A stretch of 64,000 nt of DNA from Pyxicephalus adspersus (GCF_032062135.1 NC_092861.1:116468072-116532071); one strand, 5' to 3'. Positions 23,021 to 35,264 are shown, numbered from the stretch's first letter. Numbers and translations are program-made. The notes: generated by a model from the letters alone, not told the origin.

Positions 23021-26000
23021 TTAGGATTGCCCACACTTATGACCAGGTTCCCTGATGACTTGGACAGTGTACATCCATGCGGTGTCTCCTCTTTGATCTT
23101 CGGAGCTCGCTCTGTCTTCCTCCTTTGTGATCCTCTGTCATTCCTGGTCTGAAGACCAAGTCTACCCTATGCTCCTCGCTTAACTACAAATTAGGAGTTT
23201 CACTGGGAGAAAAATTTTTGGTAACATCTAAATTTTGGGCAGTCCCCAGAACAGGAAAGAGAAGCAAAATGATCCAATGGGTACACTTGTTTCAGTGACA
23301 ACTGTCCGGAAAGACATTTCCTCCACCTATTTTTGTGTCTTTAGGTCAGGAATTGAAGATAAATCCCCCCAATGGGACAAACAGAGGGTTCTGGTAAACC
23401 AAAATTAAAAATGTTTGGCTTACGATATCATTTTCTTTATTATTGTAGCAGTGTTGTAAGATTCCAATGTGAGGGCTGGAAACCTTCGAGAATACAGTGT
23501 AGCCCTGGGGCTTAATGATGATATTGTCCAATGTAAGGTGATGAAGGTCTGGACCTCAGATGATAGCTTTCGCTGGGATCCGAAACTGTTCACAAATCGC
23601 TGAATTGTAGAAGTCATTAACTGAGCACATTGTGTCCCACAGACCAGATCAGAGCTGACAGTATCCTGGAGTCATTGTCATGGGTGCTTTTCAGCCATGT
23701 AATTGCTGTGCTGGCAGTGTATAATATCGGAATCACCAATATTAAGCTCCGTTCTGTATCTGTAATCCAATGATTGGGGGGTCAGAGTGATTTTAATGGT
23801 ATATAGTTTAGTTTGTAGTATTTATGAATATTGTATATCATTCAGGTCTTTATAATCCACACAAGGGGTTTGAGGTGTAGTTTTTGGCTTGGCGTTATTG
23901 TTAGCTCAGTGCTTCTGGTCCCACGTGCTGTCTATTGCATTCCTGATACTCTTAATAATGATCTCCCTTTAGTACGGCATCTAATCCTATTCATAACATA
24001 GCAGAGAGTGTATAGGATGGAAGCATTGAGCAAGCAAGCTATAATTTCTCCTTAAAGATATCATGGTAAGTACCTTTCTCCCACTGTCTTAGTTTTCTTG
24101 AGTTCTTCTTTAAACAGGGGTGCTAAAATAAAAAAAAATACTGCAGTGCCCTTTGCATTTCCTTCTCTTTAAATAACTGCTGGGCCTTACTTATTATACT
24201 TACTTATATTAGTCTAGCCCTCTTTTAATATAGCAAGGTGCTTTTAAGGTTTATAGATCGATCTTAGTGCATTCTGGACAGTTCTAGAATCTGTTCCCCT
24301 GGGGAGTGATGACTATCTTCTGTCCCACGAGAGAAACCCAGACTTATTGAGTAGCAGCCTGACCTGGTTCATCACTTTGCAATTATATTTCTTGGCACCA
24401 TTTTAGGCGGGCCTCTGCCTAAAAAAGGGAGAACTATGCTAAGGGGGGAGAGGGTCTCACTATGGAAGGGAGTCAGGATAGAACAGCCATGCCACCCCTC
24501 GGGCCTGCAGACTGGGCCACTGAGGAGACGAGTTGGATTCTTGGAAGTGGCTAAGGATTTGGCTTTGGCATAATGAAGCTAATGGATGGGAGGACACTAA
24601 AGAGCGGTACTTAGAAAAAGATCCAATCGGTGCTGAATGTGGGACTGCTATTCATAGGGAAACCCACTCTAAAGGAGGAATGTGTCTCTGATACTTTATT
24701 ATGGATTTAAGGATGTTAAAGGTCAGATGGCAGGGCTGACGGGATGGAATGCTATTCTAACATTAAGCTACCCCAACCATCTCTCCATGTGTATTGAGTT
24801 ACAATAAATCCCTAAAAACAGATTTACAATCCTATGTGAGTTTCTACATGAGAATAAACTAGCCCCTCCTATGGCGGATGAGGACTACATACATACAGAT
24901 TATTTTGGGGACTGGTATCAGTTATACCTTTATATGCTGAGGATTTAACATTACTCATAGCACTATATTATCCACTCCTGAAACCTTATTTCCAAAGGCC
25001 ACTTTTTACTCCCCCCCGACCCCCCCATGGCCTTATCTCGTTTTCCAGAGCTCCCCCTTAAAGGAAACCTGTCAGAAACAATAAAAACCTGCAACTGTTG
25101 AAAATGCCAGTTGCCCAGCTATCATGTCCATCTTGCTTCCATATGTGGCTCACATAAAGATATCTGCCTTCACTTAGAGTTTCCTGATCTGCTTACATGT
25201 TCTAGGTCAGGAAGTCAAAAAGTTTTCAAACATGGTCTATGTTACACATGAGAAAGAAGTTCATACTGGCAGCTCCATATTTCTAGTGGGGCATGTTTAT
25301 TTTAAAGGCTGCTGAGATGAATTTAGTTTTATAGTGAATCTATTGTTCTCAATCAGTTGGACCTGACCCATAGATGAAGGGGACATAAAGCACAATCATG
25401 TGCAGTACTCAGCAGGAAGCAAGGCCAGGATGCATACATAATAAATAGAATGATGCACACCAATATCTTTTTTAACCATTGAGCTCTCATATTTCTTACT
25501 GTAAATTAATCGTACTGAACATTTCATCTATTGCATTTAGCCACCGTGTCTTGTTACACCCAGGCAAGTGTGGTGTTAAAAACCTTGTGATCATTCTGGG
25601 AAGTATCTAGGAGAGGATGTTGCTGTACAGACTGAACTGTCTTCTTCCAAGATTTGGAATTAAATAAGTCTTCCAGTTTGACACCGAAATGACAATGACA
25701 CCCACTCCTGTACATAGGCAGTGTATAATACTGAATGTGCAATATAGAATAAATGTGGAATTTCAGCCACAGGCATTTTTGTTTTATTTTTTCTTTATAT
25801 TGTTGCATTCTTCCTGTTGGGAAGATAACCTCGTACTTCCTTGATGGGGCATAACTAGAAGTTAGCGCCAACCATAGGAAAATTTTGAATGATTTGCTAG
25901 GATTGGGAAAGATCAAAACACCATACCTCTTGCATAGTTCCTTGGAATTGGTATACATTGCTTTTAATTAACGAAATGAAGATTTGCATTTTAGCCTTCT

Positions 26001-26284
26001 CTTAAAAGTTTTACATTTTTCAGTAAGTTTGACAAAATTATTTTTTCAACATGCATGCACAGCTGGGTTATTCACAAACCAACCTTGTTAGGAGCCTAGG
26101 GCTCAGTGAATGGGGGACAAGCTATATCTTTTATTTTTCTGTAGTAAACAGTAGCATCTATGTGTATACGTAATTCCTTATCAACATCAGTTACAGAGGG
26201 GAGGGGGTCAATATTCCTAAATCCATCTCTGATGGCATGTGGAGCACTACAGTGCAGGTTATATTTCAGATGTAAATCCAACTT
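23021..26284. other. No gene recognised; some repeat-like segments
   Basis: 23290-23375 resembles 11285-11420. 25060-25340 starts TTAAAGGAAACCTGTCAG, the inverse of the end near 13592, so it is likely a dispersed element. The minus frame 25554-25958 (134 codons) has no recognised domain. 24060-25050 contains C and A runs and no convincing coding signal. No splice-supported exon was found. Confidence 0.45.
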
Positions 26285-26378
26285 GTTTTAGCTGTTTAGT
26301 TTATTAGTGACCCACCATGAGCATAAAATGCCAAACATTCTCAGTTGGACTAAGGTTTGGGATTGGACTGAACCATTC

Positions 26379-26589
26379 ATTATTATTATTTTTATTATTA
26401 ATAGGCATCACCTCCTATTGTGTGATACTTCCCCCATCTCCTAGATTGTAAGCTCTTCGGGGCAGGATCCTCTCTCTCCTGTGTCACTGTCTGTATCTGT
26501 CTGTCATTTAAAACCCCTATTTAATTTACAGCGCTGCACAATATGTCGGCACTATATAAATCCTGTTTAATATTAACAAATAATAAACC
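26379..26589 (+). mobile_element. L2-tail retroposon with 8-bp duplication, inserted in Tc1
   Basis: AACCATTC is present at 26371-26378 and 26590-26597, and excising the insert joins Tc1 sequence correctly. The body has TAGATTGTAAGCTCTTCGGG, TGTGTCACTGTCTGTATCTG, TTACAGCGCTGCACAATATG and CTATATAAATCCTGTTTAA. It starts with ATT repeats, so the 5' end is itself tail-like. This is the best-bounded copy of the tail family in the window. Confidence 0.88.
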
Positions 26590-26862
26590 AACCATTCCAC
26601 TGTTGCTTGGTTGTATGCCTGGGATAATTGTCCTGTCAAAGGGTCAACCTCTGCCTCAGTCTCTCTCTTCAGGTGCTAACAGTTTTAATTTACAGTGACT
26701 GGCAGTGTCCACCAGTTCAGCCCAGTTTGTATCTCATCAGACCAGAGATTCTCTTCCATGTGTTTTTTTGCCCCCCACTCCCCATTACCACCAAAAGCAG
26801 GATTGGACTTCTTTTTTTTTTCAGAAATTACTTTATCATCACTCGTGCCATAAAGCTAGGTT

Positions 26863-27110
26863 TTAGGCTACGTACACACGTGCAATTGTTCCCATCTGAT
26901 AATCATCTTAGGGCCGATATCAGACGATAATCTTACATGTGTACAGTGCTCGTCTTCCATCGTCCAAACAACCATCCTGGCGGATCCACGGACAATGGAC
27001 GACGAACGATACTAATGGAAGTGAATGGGAGTGAGCGCAGCGGGGTGTCGATCCTTCGTTCTCCCCCTCCCCTCTCCATAGAGCAGAATGGTGTTCCATG
27101 AACAGTTTTA
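26863..27110 (+). mobile_element. Inverted-repeat MITE, truncated, inserted in Tc1
   Basis: Left end TTAGGCTACGTACACACGTG matches the inverted ends of the complete copy at 43589-43908 (TAAAGCTATGTACACAC). Shared interior: GGATCCACGGACAATGG, CCCCTCCCCTCTCCATAGAG. Similarity stops after CTCCATAGAGCAGAATGG, so the second half is missing. Confidence 0.75.
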
Positions 27111-27750
27111 GCCTTACCAGTTGTAGATCTCTACATCCCCACCAGAGTCATGATTGACCCATTGACCCTCTTACTATAGTTAACTGACCTCCTTGTCCTG
27201 TCACTGAGTTATGGCTGCTGGAGCTACATTTGTGCCATACTATTTTCATTACTTAAAACAGATCTCACAGTACATAGAATGTTAAAGGTAAGAGAATTTT
27301 TGTATTCAAATGCTGCAGTTTCCCCAAATCTTTAACCAAGACTCTTTCCTTTAGACCCTTGGTCTTTACAATGTCGATTTTTAGGATACAATCTCTGACA
27401 AACTCTGAGGCCTTCCGGCAACACATGTTTATTTTCAGATTAAACACAGCAAAAGATTAAAAGACACTTTGATTACACACAGGTGGAATCTATTAAACTA
27501 ATTAGGTGACTTCTGAGGGCAGCTGGTTGTGCCAGACCTTGCAGATTCACAACACATAGGGTGAATATTTATGCAATCTTTATGAGTCTGTTGCAGTCTT
27601 TTTGGTTTTTTATTTGAAAATAATTTCACAAAATGTTTATTTTTTTTACTTTGATGTCATGGACAATTTTGTGATTATCAGTGACGTAAAAATTTGAATT
27701 AGATCTGTTATAAATAGGAAGCCTATTGCCAGACTGTAAATTTAAACAAT

Positions 27751-28810
27751 ATTCTCCCCATAATAATATATATAAATGTAAAGTGCCTGATGTGTATTCC
27801 TGTTTAGGGCAGTTTGATGACATATATACGTATTAGGTCAGACAGATACTAGGACAGCTTTGGCCCTGTCACAAAGGGTGTGCCTCCCAGTTTTGGGACT
27901 ACAGTATACAGGCACCAGTCTGTAAAGTTTTACTTCTTGTTAAAACTCGTCCACCAGTAAGCTGCATAAGAGCGATCCACCTGTGTGTAATTGTTATTGT
28001 AATGAGCCATAATGCATTGAGATCATTACTGTCCATGAGTCATTCTTACTAACAAGGGGGCACCAATTACAGCAATCATTGTAGGCTGGGTGCAAGTTCA
28101 GATAACCCATAAAAAAAGTATCAGGAGCATGCTGTACTACCAGGAGACCTGCTGGTGGCACTATAGTCTCCAAACTTAGATGGTGTAATTCCAGTGTCCA
28201 ACAGGAGAGTTTCTGCCATTAGCCAGGCACTCCCAGCTATTAGTAATAGTCACCACCTAATGCTATTTGCTGGTTGGCTAGCACCACTTTAGGAGTCCCC
28301 TAGTGCTTTCCTCATATGCCTGTTTCAGCTTGTTTCCTGAAACCTGCCAGACCTGCTTCCTATTTGGCATTCTGCCTAGTCCTTGTTGGTTTGTTTCCCT
28401 TTAACCTGTGTCACCTGAAAGTGTTTTATGTAGTTAGTTAGGTAGTTTTCCTTTCTACATGTTTGTTACACTATTTTGGGTATTGGGTTTTATTGTATAC
28501 ATGTTTTGTTTGTTCAAAAAACATTGGATTATAACCTAAAGTGTAGTATAGCCTTGTTATAACATGCTAAAAATGATCCTACAAGTATTTAGAAGAACAT
28601 CTGGCACTGTGCAGGAGCATCTTTGGATTAGATTTGGAAGCCTCAGCATTTCCAGGATCTCACTGGAAGGATTATGACATTATCCTCGCCATAAAGCCAT
28701 GTGCACGAAGTCAGGAAAAAGAGTGTGTGTATATGGATTTATGTGATATATATATATATATTTATGGCATTGATATGGTGATTTTAGGTGTGAAGAATAT
28801 TGAGAAATAT
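27751..28810. other. No gene recognised
   Basis: Mostly AT-rich; a TA microsatellite at about 28744-28762. 28280-28480 is rich in CCTG/GTTT words and vaguely LTR-like, but I see no TG...CA ends. Confidence 0.5.
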
Positions 28811-28964
28811 AAGTGTTTTCCCCAGCCCATTTTAGCTGGCACTTTTCAGTAACTAACCGACTGTTTCTGGTTGATTACTGATGAGTTGGGTCACAATACA
28901 GGGGTTGCCACCTTCCTACAATTTCTTCCCACCCAGCCTAAAATAATTTCCTGCTTGAATACTG
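28811..28964 (+). mobile_element. Short repeat family C, near-complete copy
   Basis: AGTGTTTTCCCCAGCCC through GGGTCACAATACAGGGG to GCTTGAATACTG, about 154 bp in the same order as the inverse of 11040-11200. A small deletion removes the ACC-rich part near the left end. Confidence 0.8.
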
Positions 28965-29511
28965 AATATATAATGAGAAGACCTTGCCTTTTATGAAAGG
29001 TTCACTTTAATCAATGGTATGGGTGAGACAAGAGGCAACCAGTTGAATTCCCTTTATTCTAAAACTTAGTGTGTTGCTGTTAGCAATCAAAGGGTCACCT
29101 AGGTGCAGTCTTCAGCTGTGTGTAGGTGACCCGTATAAAGCATCATGTGACCCATAAAATGTGTCAGCTTTTCTACTCTGTAAAGTGATTCTGTAGGACT
29201 CATCAGATGTGAGGATTCTTGAGGATTGATGGCATGCCAATGTACTTTGGCCAAAAGACAAACTCATGATTTTCTGTGTTGGTCATTTGGAAACTATGTT
29301 AAAACATGCATTTAAAATGCTAACCTGCCTTCTTGTTTAATAAATGGTACAAGCAACAAAAAGGAGGCTGCCCACAAAGATCCACAATTCTCTGTTTGTT
29401 GTAATTTAGTATGTTGCTATTGGGGAACTTGAAGCAATCTAGTCGCGTGAAACAGCCAGATTCTTACATATACAGTTTTGTTAGTGTACTGCAACAACAC
29501 AAAAAGTAGAG
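28965..29511. other. No gene recognised
   Basis: AT-rich DNA with nothing recognisable. Confidence 0.55.
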
Positions 29512-29513
29512 TA

Positions 29514-30010
29514 CAGGTAGTTCCCCGGGTTACAAACAAGATAGGGAATATAGGTTTGTTCTTAAGTTGAATTTGTATGTAAGTTGGAAGAGGTAAATTA
29601 TTTTAATAAATGCAATTACACAGATGTTTATCTCAACATATTTTTAGTCAGTGTGGTGTCAGTTACTGTATAAAATCCTCACTGTGATCTAATAACAAAG
29701 AAAAGCAAAAGAAATGTAAAAACTTTATGGAGCCTAGACATTCATTAACTTCTGGAGCAAGATGTGCTTTCATATGTAAAACGAAACAACTGCAGAGTTT
29801 GTCTTGGTCACTAAAAAGTTACAAGAGCTTGCAAGAGAGCTCAGTCCTTAAGATCACCCACAACCTCAGCTGTGTTTAGCATATTATTTCTTCTGCAAGT
29901 CATGCAAACTGCCCCCTCTCTCTATCAAGACTCTATCAAGGAACAGGGAGGCCCAGTTCATATCTAAGAGTCATCGGTATGTCGGATGTCCTTAACTCGG
30001 AGACTACCAG
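29514..30010. mobile_element. TA-flanked inverted-repeat MITE (497 bp)
   Basis: Left end CAGGTAGTTCCCCGGGTTA; right end inverted CTGGTAGTCTCCGAGTTA. TA flanks at 29512-29513 and 30011-30012, as for Tc1/mariner-type elements. Internal features (GAGCTTGCAAGAGAGCTC, CTGCAAGTCATGCAAAC) continue in a partial copy at 57923-58046, which preserves one end only. No transposase. Confidence 0.85.
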
Positions 30011-30012
30011 TA

Positions 30013-31090
30013 TCGTTTGTGATGCTATTTTTTTTTTTTCATTTCAGTTAAGCTACTTCAACATCTCCTCAGCATTGATACATAGAGGTTTAGCAAACCT
30101 GGAAAGTCATGATAACTAAACAAAACGCACATAAATACATGTGCAGTAAATTTTCAATATTACCATCATCAGGCCATTTCATCCAGGAATGCTGTGTGTA
30201 TGGTCTATCTGTTGGGCACCTAATATGCAACACTGCATTGTGCTTAATAGTGCTTTACAACTGTTGCATTCTGGTGGTGTCACAATAGTCACACTATAAG
30301 GTGCATTAGCACAATCTAGAACAGTTAGATTATTTTCAGAGGCATAGTAGATTTGGTATGCAGTTATGTTTGTATAATTTCAACCCATATTTGTCACTAT
30401 GAATTCCCCAATACCCCCACCCCTCTCAATTCACTATACAGCATGCAGCACACCACAACATGTGTGTTGTTGTATGCTGGTTTACTAAAAATAAGGTTTT
30501 ATGCATTTTTGCAATCTGCAACAGAATACTTAAGTGTGAATAAACCCCCAATCCTACACCCCCTCCCTTAACATGGGGAATTTCTCCCCCATAATTCTTT
30601 ACATTACTTATTGCATTTCAAATAAATTACTAGTGTTGTGTTTTCCTGCATAGCATATTTCTTTGTAACTTTATACCTTAGAGCCCATTGCTTAAAAATA
30701 GAAACACAGTTTTTGTAAAAACTAAATAAATAAATAAAATTCAGTTTTTGCTGCAATACTCACCTTCTGACTTGTGTGTCATCCAACATTCCTGTTTCTC
30801 TTCCAGTTTTCACTTCTTTCCTGTTAGCCTAGGGCACCCAGGACAACACCCTCTGGTGGATATGCAATTGTGTGACTTTTTTTTCACCAAAATGATGTTT
30901 GTGTATTACAAGTAAAATATAGTGATTACAATCACAGTAAAGTGATTTTGGACTTTTTGTTACGATTGTTTTTATTGAGGATTGTTTTGTTTGTTTTTTT
31001 CAACCAGTTACACTGCACTTTTACAAGCGTTTTAAAGCCTTTATAAAACTTTATATAAGTTTTACATAAGCCTTTATAAGAGTTTTAATT
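30013..31090. other. No gene recognised
   Basis: AT-rich. 30225-30300 has the CATTGTG/ACAAC word style seen near 9950 and 15000. 30760-30900 is less AT-rich but has no diagnosable ends. T runs near 30033 and 30879. Confidence 0.5.
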
Positions 31091-31094
31091 TTAA

Positions 31095-31640
31095 CCCTTT
31101 CAGGGAATGAGTACAGGGGTACATAAAATATTACAACAATATATGTAAAAAACGAGATAAGGCTTTATTGTTAAAGTATTTTATTAGATGTATGTGTTTT
31201 GTGTTACCTGTGTTTACCTTTTTTTTACAGGTTATCCCACAATGAAAGGATGATTCCCACATCTGCAACCATGACATGATCACAGTCGTGGGACACCTGA
31301 CAGTGTGGGATTCACAGGCACTAGAGGGCAAATGTCTCCCCATTCACCGCTAGTGCTAAATGGCTGAGAAAAAGGGAACCCTGTTGATGCTTGAGCCGTC
31401 ATCAAGGTTTCCCATTTCTCAGCCAATGACAGTGTGGAGCAATCAGCGGAACTCTGCTCTCCTGACAGCTCCACTCTCCTGATTGCTCCCTGTTCTTGGG
31501 TGCAGAACACATGCCACATCTCCGCTAGGGCTGAGGGAGCAATTAGGAAGGGTAGCTGTCAGGAGAGCAGAGCAGAGCTCTGCTGATTGCTCCACCAAGG
31601 CTGCGGGAGCAATCAGCAGAGCATCCATTGATTGGCTGAA
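31095..31640 (+). mobile_element. Hairpin-rich TTAA-site element
   Basis: TTAA at 31091-31094 is followed by CCCTTTCAGGGAATGAGTAC, a piggyBac-like start also found at 61326. Downstream ACAGGTTATCCCACAATG begins the same body as the foldback element at 60800-61261. Inside, GGAGCAATCAGC...GACAGCT (31434-31469) and AGCTGTCAGG...GATTGCTCC (31553-31592) form an almost perfect 35-bp inverted repeat. The right end is not identified; frames here are by-products of the hairpin arms. Confidence 0.65.
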
Positions 31641-32174
31641 AAAAGGGAAACCCTTAAGAGATAATATACCTCTCTTAGAATGTATAGTTGCTTGGAAGAG
31701 TCATTTTTTTTTAAATGCAAACAGTGAACTTTATTTTGGATGCATTGAATTGCAATGGTGCAATCATGTTTAAATTCCTGATTATTTGGGTTTAAACATA
31801 TGGATAGCGGCATCAAGCACATGGTGCAATATTATTTAAAAGCTACAAGTCTCTTACATCTCTTTATATAAGTGGCATTCCATACCTTGGAGATGAGCAG
31901 ATTATATGTATATCTATTCTACTACTTCTGATTGCCTAATGATGTTTGTGACCCATGACTAAAAAGACCAAATAGTTGACTATCATGATAAAAAAAAACT
32001 TTTACAGGTTTCATTCCTGAGCCAGGGACCTGGAAGCCATGTGTTTTTTGATGTTATCTAACTATGCAGTGTGTATGTTTGATGGCATTTGTAATTCTCT
32101 ATAACACTATTTTTTGTCATGTATACTTTTGTATTTATATATTTTTGTAGATGTCTGTTCTTTATTGTTTTAAT

Positions 32175-32214
32175 TCTCCCGAAGAAGTAGATAAATTATA
32201 CGAAACGTGTTGAG
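32175..32214 (+). other. Hammerhead-like core motif inside a repeat remnant
   Basis: CCGAAGAAGTAGATAAATTA followed by TACGAAACGTGTTG. This resembles a motif I recall as widespread in frog genomes (CTGAAGAAGCG, stem, CGCGAAACGCGTTG), whose CTGANGA and GAAA boxes separated by a stem match two parts of the hammerhead core. Here the first box reads CCGAAGA (one mismatch) and the stem is GTA/TAC. No stem III partner or cleavage triplet is evident, so activity is not implied. An AT-rich 3' end with AATAAA follows near 32370. Confidence 0.3.
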
Positions 32215-32969
32215 AATAACAAATTAGAACAAAATTGACATTGTTTTGTTACTGTGTAAAAATCATGTATTGCACAGTGATATGTCAACAGAAACTATGT
32301 ACAATAGGCTAAGGATGATGGCATATGGTGTATGCTTATGCTTTTAAAATGTTTTTTATAATGAAATTTAAATAAATTTAAATACTTGTCTTGGCTTTAA
32401 ATTCTATTACACCTTTAAAGTCCCCCTTGCCAAGCTCTATTTAGAGTGTCAATTTTTTTCCCTAATGTCAGTACTGGGATGTGGTATATTTGCTATTGTT
32501 TATGACTTGGATTAAAAATATGGGTGAATACTAAATTCAATATAGCTATTTAATAAATTGTACATTTTTCTGTTTGCTGACATTTTTAGAGACTGCAGTG
32601 ATACAGCATTGTAAAACTGGGTAGCAGTGTGACATCCTAATTATCAAGACTTGGCCAAAGTTTAATAGACACAACAAGCAGATAGTTTTTATTACAAGAA
32701 CACAGTAGGGGATACGACAATGTAAACATGGCTAGATACAGGATAGTTTCATATAGGCATAGTAGGCTTAATGAGTGTATGCCTACATTTTATTTTTACA
32801 ATGGATTATTGGTGAGGTTGAAATGGTATTGATATAATGTGAAAGTAAAGAGATGTACACTGTTCTTATACATATATATTTTTTTCAAACAATGTGATAG
32901 AAGACAGCTCCAAGAACAGATGGTCAGCAATATATGCTACTTTTTAGGTACACTTAAAATAGTGTATCA

Positions 32970-33150
32970 ACATAAAATAAAAATTATAAAAAATTAAAAT
33001 ATAAAATAATTTTAAAAAAATTATAAAAAAATACAAAAGTAAAACAAAAAATCTGAAATATCCCCCTTATAGGAAAACATTTTTATAGGAGAAGCCTTTA
33101 AGCAAAAAAAAATATTTTTTACTAAAAAATAAACTAAAAAAAATAGTAAT
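32970..33150. repeat. A/T low-complexity tract
   Basis: Runs of A interrupted by T, about 85-90 percent A+T, with no regular unit. Confidence 0.9.
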
Positions 33151-33426
33151 AAAAAAAGTTAGCCTAATATAATGGCCCTAGCAATTTAAGCCACCATCTA
33201 ACAAGTGAATGGCCAGGTCTCTAAATGCGATATTGTCACCAAACATTCAGGGGGGGCAGCAATTTAGGAGGACCTGTGGGAACATGTCCCTGAAGAGATA
33301 ATTTTTTTTTAAATGTGATTGTATTTTTTTGTAAAGCAAAGATAAAGTTATGTTGGAAATACTTTAGTTTACTGGAACCTGCCATTTTTTCACTAGGTGG
33401 GGCTGTATTTGGTTTTATCTACTGTA

Positions 33427-34162
33427 TGTCACACTTACCTGTTCCTCACTAAAGTCAGGCATCTCTCTTCTGAGCATGCGGGCAGTTCTGTTGCTGGGTG
33501 TGCCTCTGTTTCCAAGCTTTATCAACTCTGTCCAATCCGCTATCCAATTAGAAATTAGCCTCTTGACCAGCCCTATTTAACTAGCTCACAGACTGCATTT
33601 GGTGTTCGTGCAACAAGTCTTCACTAGTGCCGAGCCCCTAGTCCTGTGGGCTAGTTCCTGTACACCTGTTGCTTAATCCAGTGTTTCCTGTATCCAGCTT
33701 CTGTGTTAACCCCTCATTGTTCAGTCTGTTGGTTCCCAGACAACTTCCCTGTGCTGTTCCAGTGTTCCTGTCTGTCTGTGGAAATCCCTGCATCACCTGT
33801 ACCTCCTGTTGCTTCCAGTGTCTCCTGTTATCCCTGTGCGCGCAGTGGCCCCTGTGTCACTTGTGTCTGTCTCCTGGATTCCTGGCGTGTGATTCCTGAC
33901 CTCTCTTGCTTGCTGCCTGCCTCGACCCCAGCTTTCCTTGACTATATTTCTGCGTTGTGGTTTGGTACCGTGTTTTGCCCACCTTGGTGTGCCCAGGGAA
34001 CGCAACCTGGCAGTAACCAGCGGCGCAAAATCCTCACCATCAGAGGCTCTGGAGAAAACCTGGTGATTGCTTAAACTCTGCACCTTGGCCCTTCTCAGGG
34101 CTCACACCACCTTTGTGCAAGCCATAGCACCCCTTAGTGATCCTGTCTCTCTGTGCATGACA
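33427..34162. mobile_element. Solo LTR of an LTR retrotransposon (736 bp)
   Basis: Begins TGTCACACTTACC and ends CTGTGCATGACA, giving TGTCA...TGACA terminal inverted repeats. CTGTA (33422-33426) and GTGTA (34163-34167) form a 5-bp duplication with one mismatch. The interior is GC-richer with many CCTGT words, a TATTTAA box at 33573, and no primer-binding site or internal region next to either end, so this is a solo LTR left by recombination. Overlapping frames up to 123 codons in this block have no domain. The 5-bp duplication is compatible with Gypsy or ERV groups; I cannot choose. Confidence 0.7.
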
Positions 34163-34167
34163 GTGTA

Positions 34168-34889
34168 TGGTAAACACAGTGCAGTAGCTATTATGTACAA
34201 TCAGACATATGAATAATGTATACAATTCAAGACCAATGAGTGAAAACAAATACAGCACCACCTGGTGGACAAATAAGGAGCATCACTTTTTAATATAATA
34301 TTTTTCTAATCAGCTTCTAGACTGGGCACGTTAATGGTCTATGAGAAGTTAATCCTTTCATGATTGGTTAATGGCATTCTGGGATCCATGGATCGAATAC
34401 CGCACTCCTGAGGCACTGACTAGATTGTGATTGGGCCTCCTGCCATGACTTACTTACTCCAAATATCATCTGCCTCTCCAATTCTGCCCTTTCCCCTTCC
34501 TGGGTTCATGTTCCCCCTCCCTCCTTATTTCTATCCTCCTTTCATCCCACCTGCCTGTCGCCCATGTCCTTTCTGCATCTGCAATCTGCACACAGATGGT
34601 CCTACCTTGGATTTTGTTTTAGCCTCTATAATACTTTGGGTCCACGAATATTGCCTTACCTCCTACTCAGGACTGCTTCATGTTCCTAATGGATCCTCTT
34701 CTGAACAGAACATTATGGAACTGGCCGATGGACACCTGGGGGTGACACCCCTGGCTGTTTTGCTTTTAGTTCTTTATCCTCCTACCCCCTTTTTTTTTTT
34801 TGCCCGCTTTGACTCCTGATGTCTCTGGTTTAATCTGTTATTGCAGCAATTGTTAAAACTAAAAAAATATCATTGTTAAAGAAGAAATC
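34168..34889. other. No gene recognised; 130-codon frame of doubtful origin
   Basis: A pyrimidine-rich stretch (34440-34560) leads into a plus frame (34427-34819) containing HTDGPTLDFVLAS, which faintly recalls the GHTLDL box at the end of LINE endonuclease domains. Nothing around it confirms this. T run at 34791-34801. Confidence 0.4.
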
Positions 34890-35104
34890 AACCAGTGACA
34901 GGGTCATAGGTGTCCTGTGCCTGTGGGGGTGAGCCTAGCCCATCTGGTCTGATCCCAAAGAGAGCTACAGTAGCACAAAATGTCTAAAAAATGTAAAGTT
35001 GGGCAACAGAGAAAAATGCACACAATGTATTGCAGGCTGCTCCCTATGGGACTGTGTAGCTGCAGACCAATCAGAGTGCCTATGCTGACTCTGTCTGTTG
35101 TCAC
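34890..35104 (+). mobile_element. Tc1-like fragment, same family as 7925-9567
   Basis: GACAGGGTCATAGGTG, TAGCCCATCTGGTCTGATCC, GAGAGCTACAGTAGCACAAA and CAATCAGAGTGCCTATGCTG follow the N-terminal half of that Tc1 family in order. It is bounded on the right by a retroposon tail at 35112. No complete frame survives. Confidence 0.75.
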
Positions 35105-35111
35105 CATTTAT

Positions 35112-35258
35112 CTTAGATTGTAAGCTCTTCGGGGCAGGGTCCTCTCCTCCTCCTCCTCCTGTGTCACTGTCTGTGTCTTCTGTCATTTGCAACCCCTATT
35201 TAATGTACAGCATACAGCGCTGTGTTATATGTTGGTGCTATATAAAGACTGTACCAGT
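35112..35258 (+). mobile_element. L2-like retroposon tail
   Basis: TTAGATTGTAAGCTCTTCGG, five TCC units, GTGTCACTGTCTGTGTC, TTTAATGTACAG and GGTGCTATATAAAGACTG. CATACAG/CAGCG shows a small internal duplication of ACAGC. It sits between two unrelated Tc1 fragments. Confidence 0.85.
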
Positions 35259-35264
35259 TCTCAT

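Larger units (their letters stand above)
26285..27750 (-). mobile_element. Tc1-like transposon relic, minus strand, with two nested insertions
   Basis: Read on the minus strand, ATCTCTGGTCTGATGAGAT at about 26730 is the Tc1 WSDE-type catalytic region, followed by a degraded stretch equivalent to the QQDN region and then a piece like SPDLNP near 26340-26375. The far end (27470-27640: TTACACACAGGTGGAATC, AATTAGGTGACTTCTGA) matches the untranslated end of the same family. Frames are broken throughout. It is interrupted at 26379-26589 by a retroposon and near 26863-27110 by a MITE. Outer ends are approximate. Confidence 0.7.
31641..33426. other. No gene recognised; AT-rich
   Basis: Contains the structured motif listed separately at 32175-32214 and an A/T-only low-complexity block at 32970-33150. 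No coding signal. Confidence 0.55.

Noticed and set aside
25554..25958. 134-codon minus-strand frame
   Set aside because: I tried to read it as a Tc1 transposase N-terminus but the helix-turn-helix pattern does not fit, and no catalytic motif follows.
33427..34162. Possible full-length LTR element or endogenous retrovirus
   Set aside because: Only one LTR is present; no primer-binding site, polypurine tract or gag/pol similarity occurs on either side.
34427..34819. Possible LINE endonuclease end (HTDGPTLDFVLAS)
   Set aside because: Only a single short box resembles the GHTLDL motif; no other endonuclease or RT motif is nearby, so similarity may be chance.
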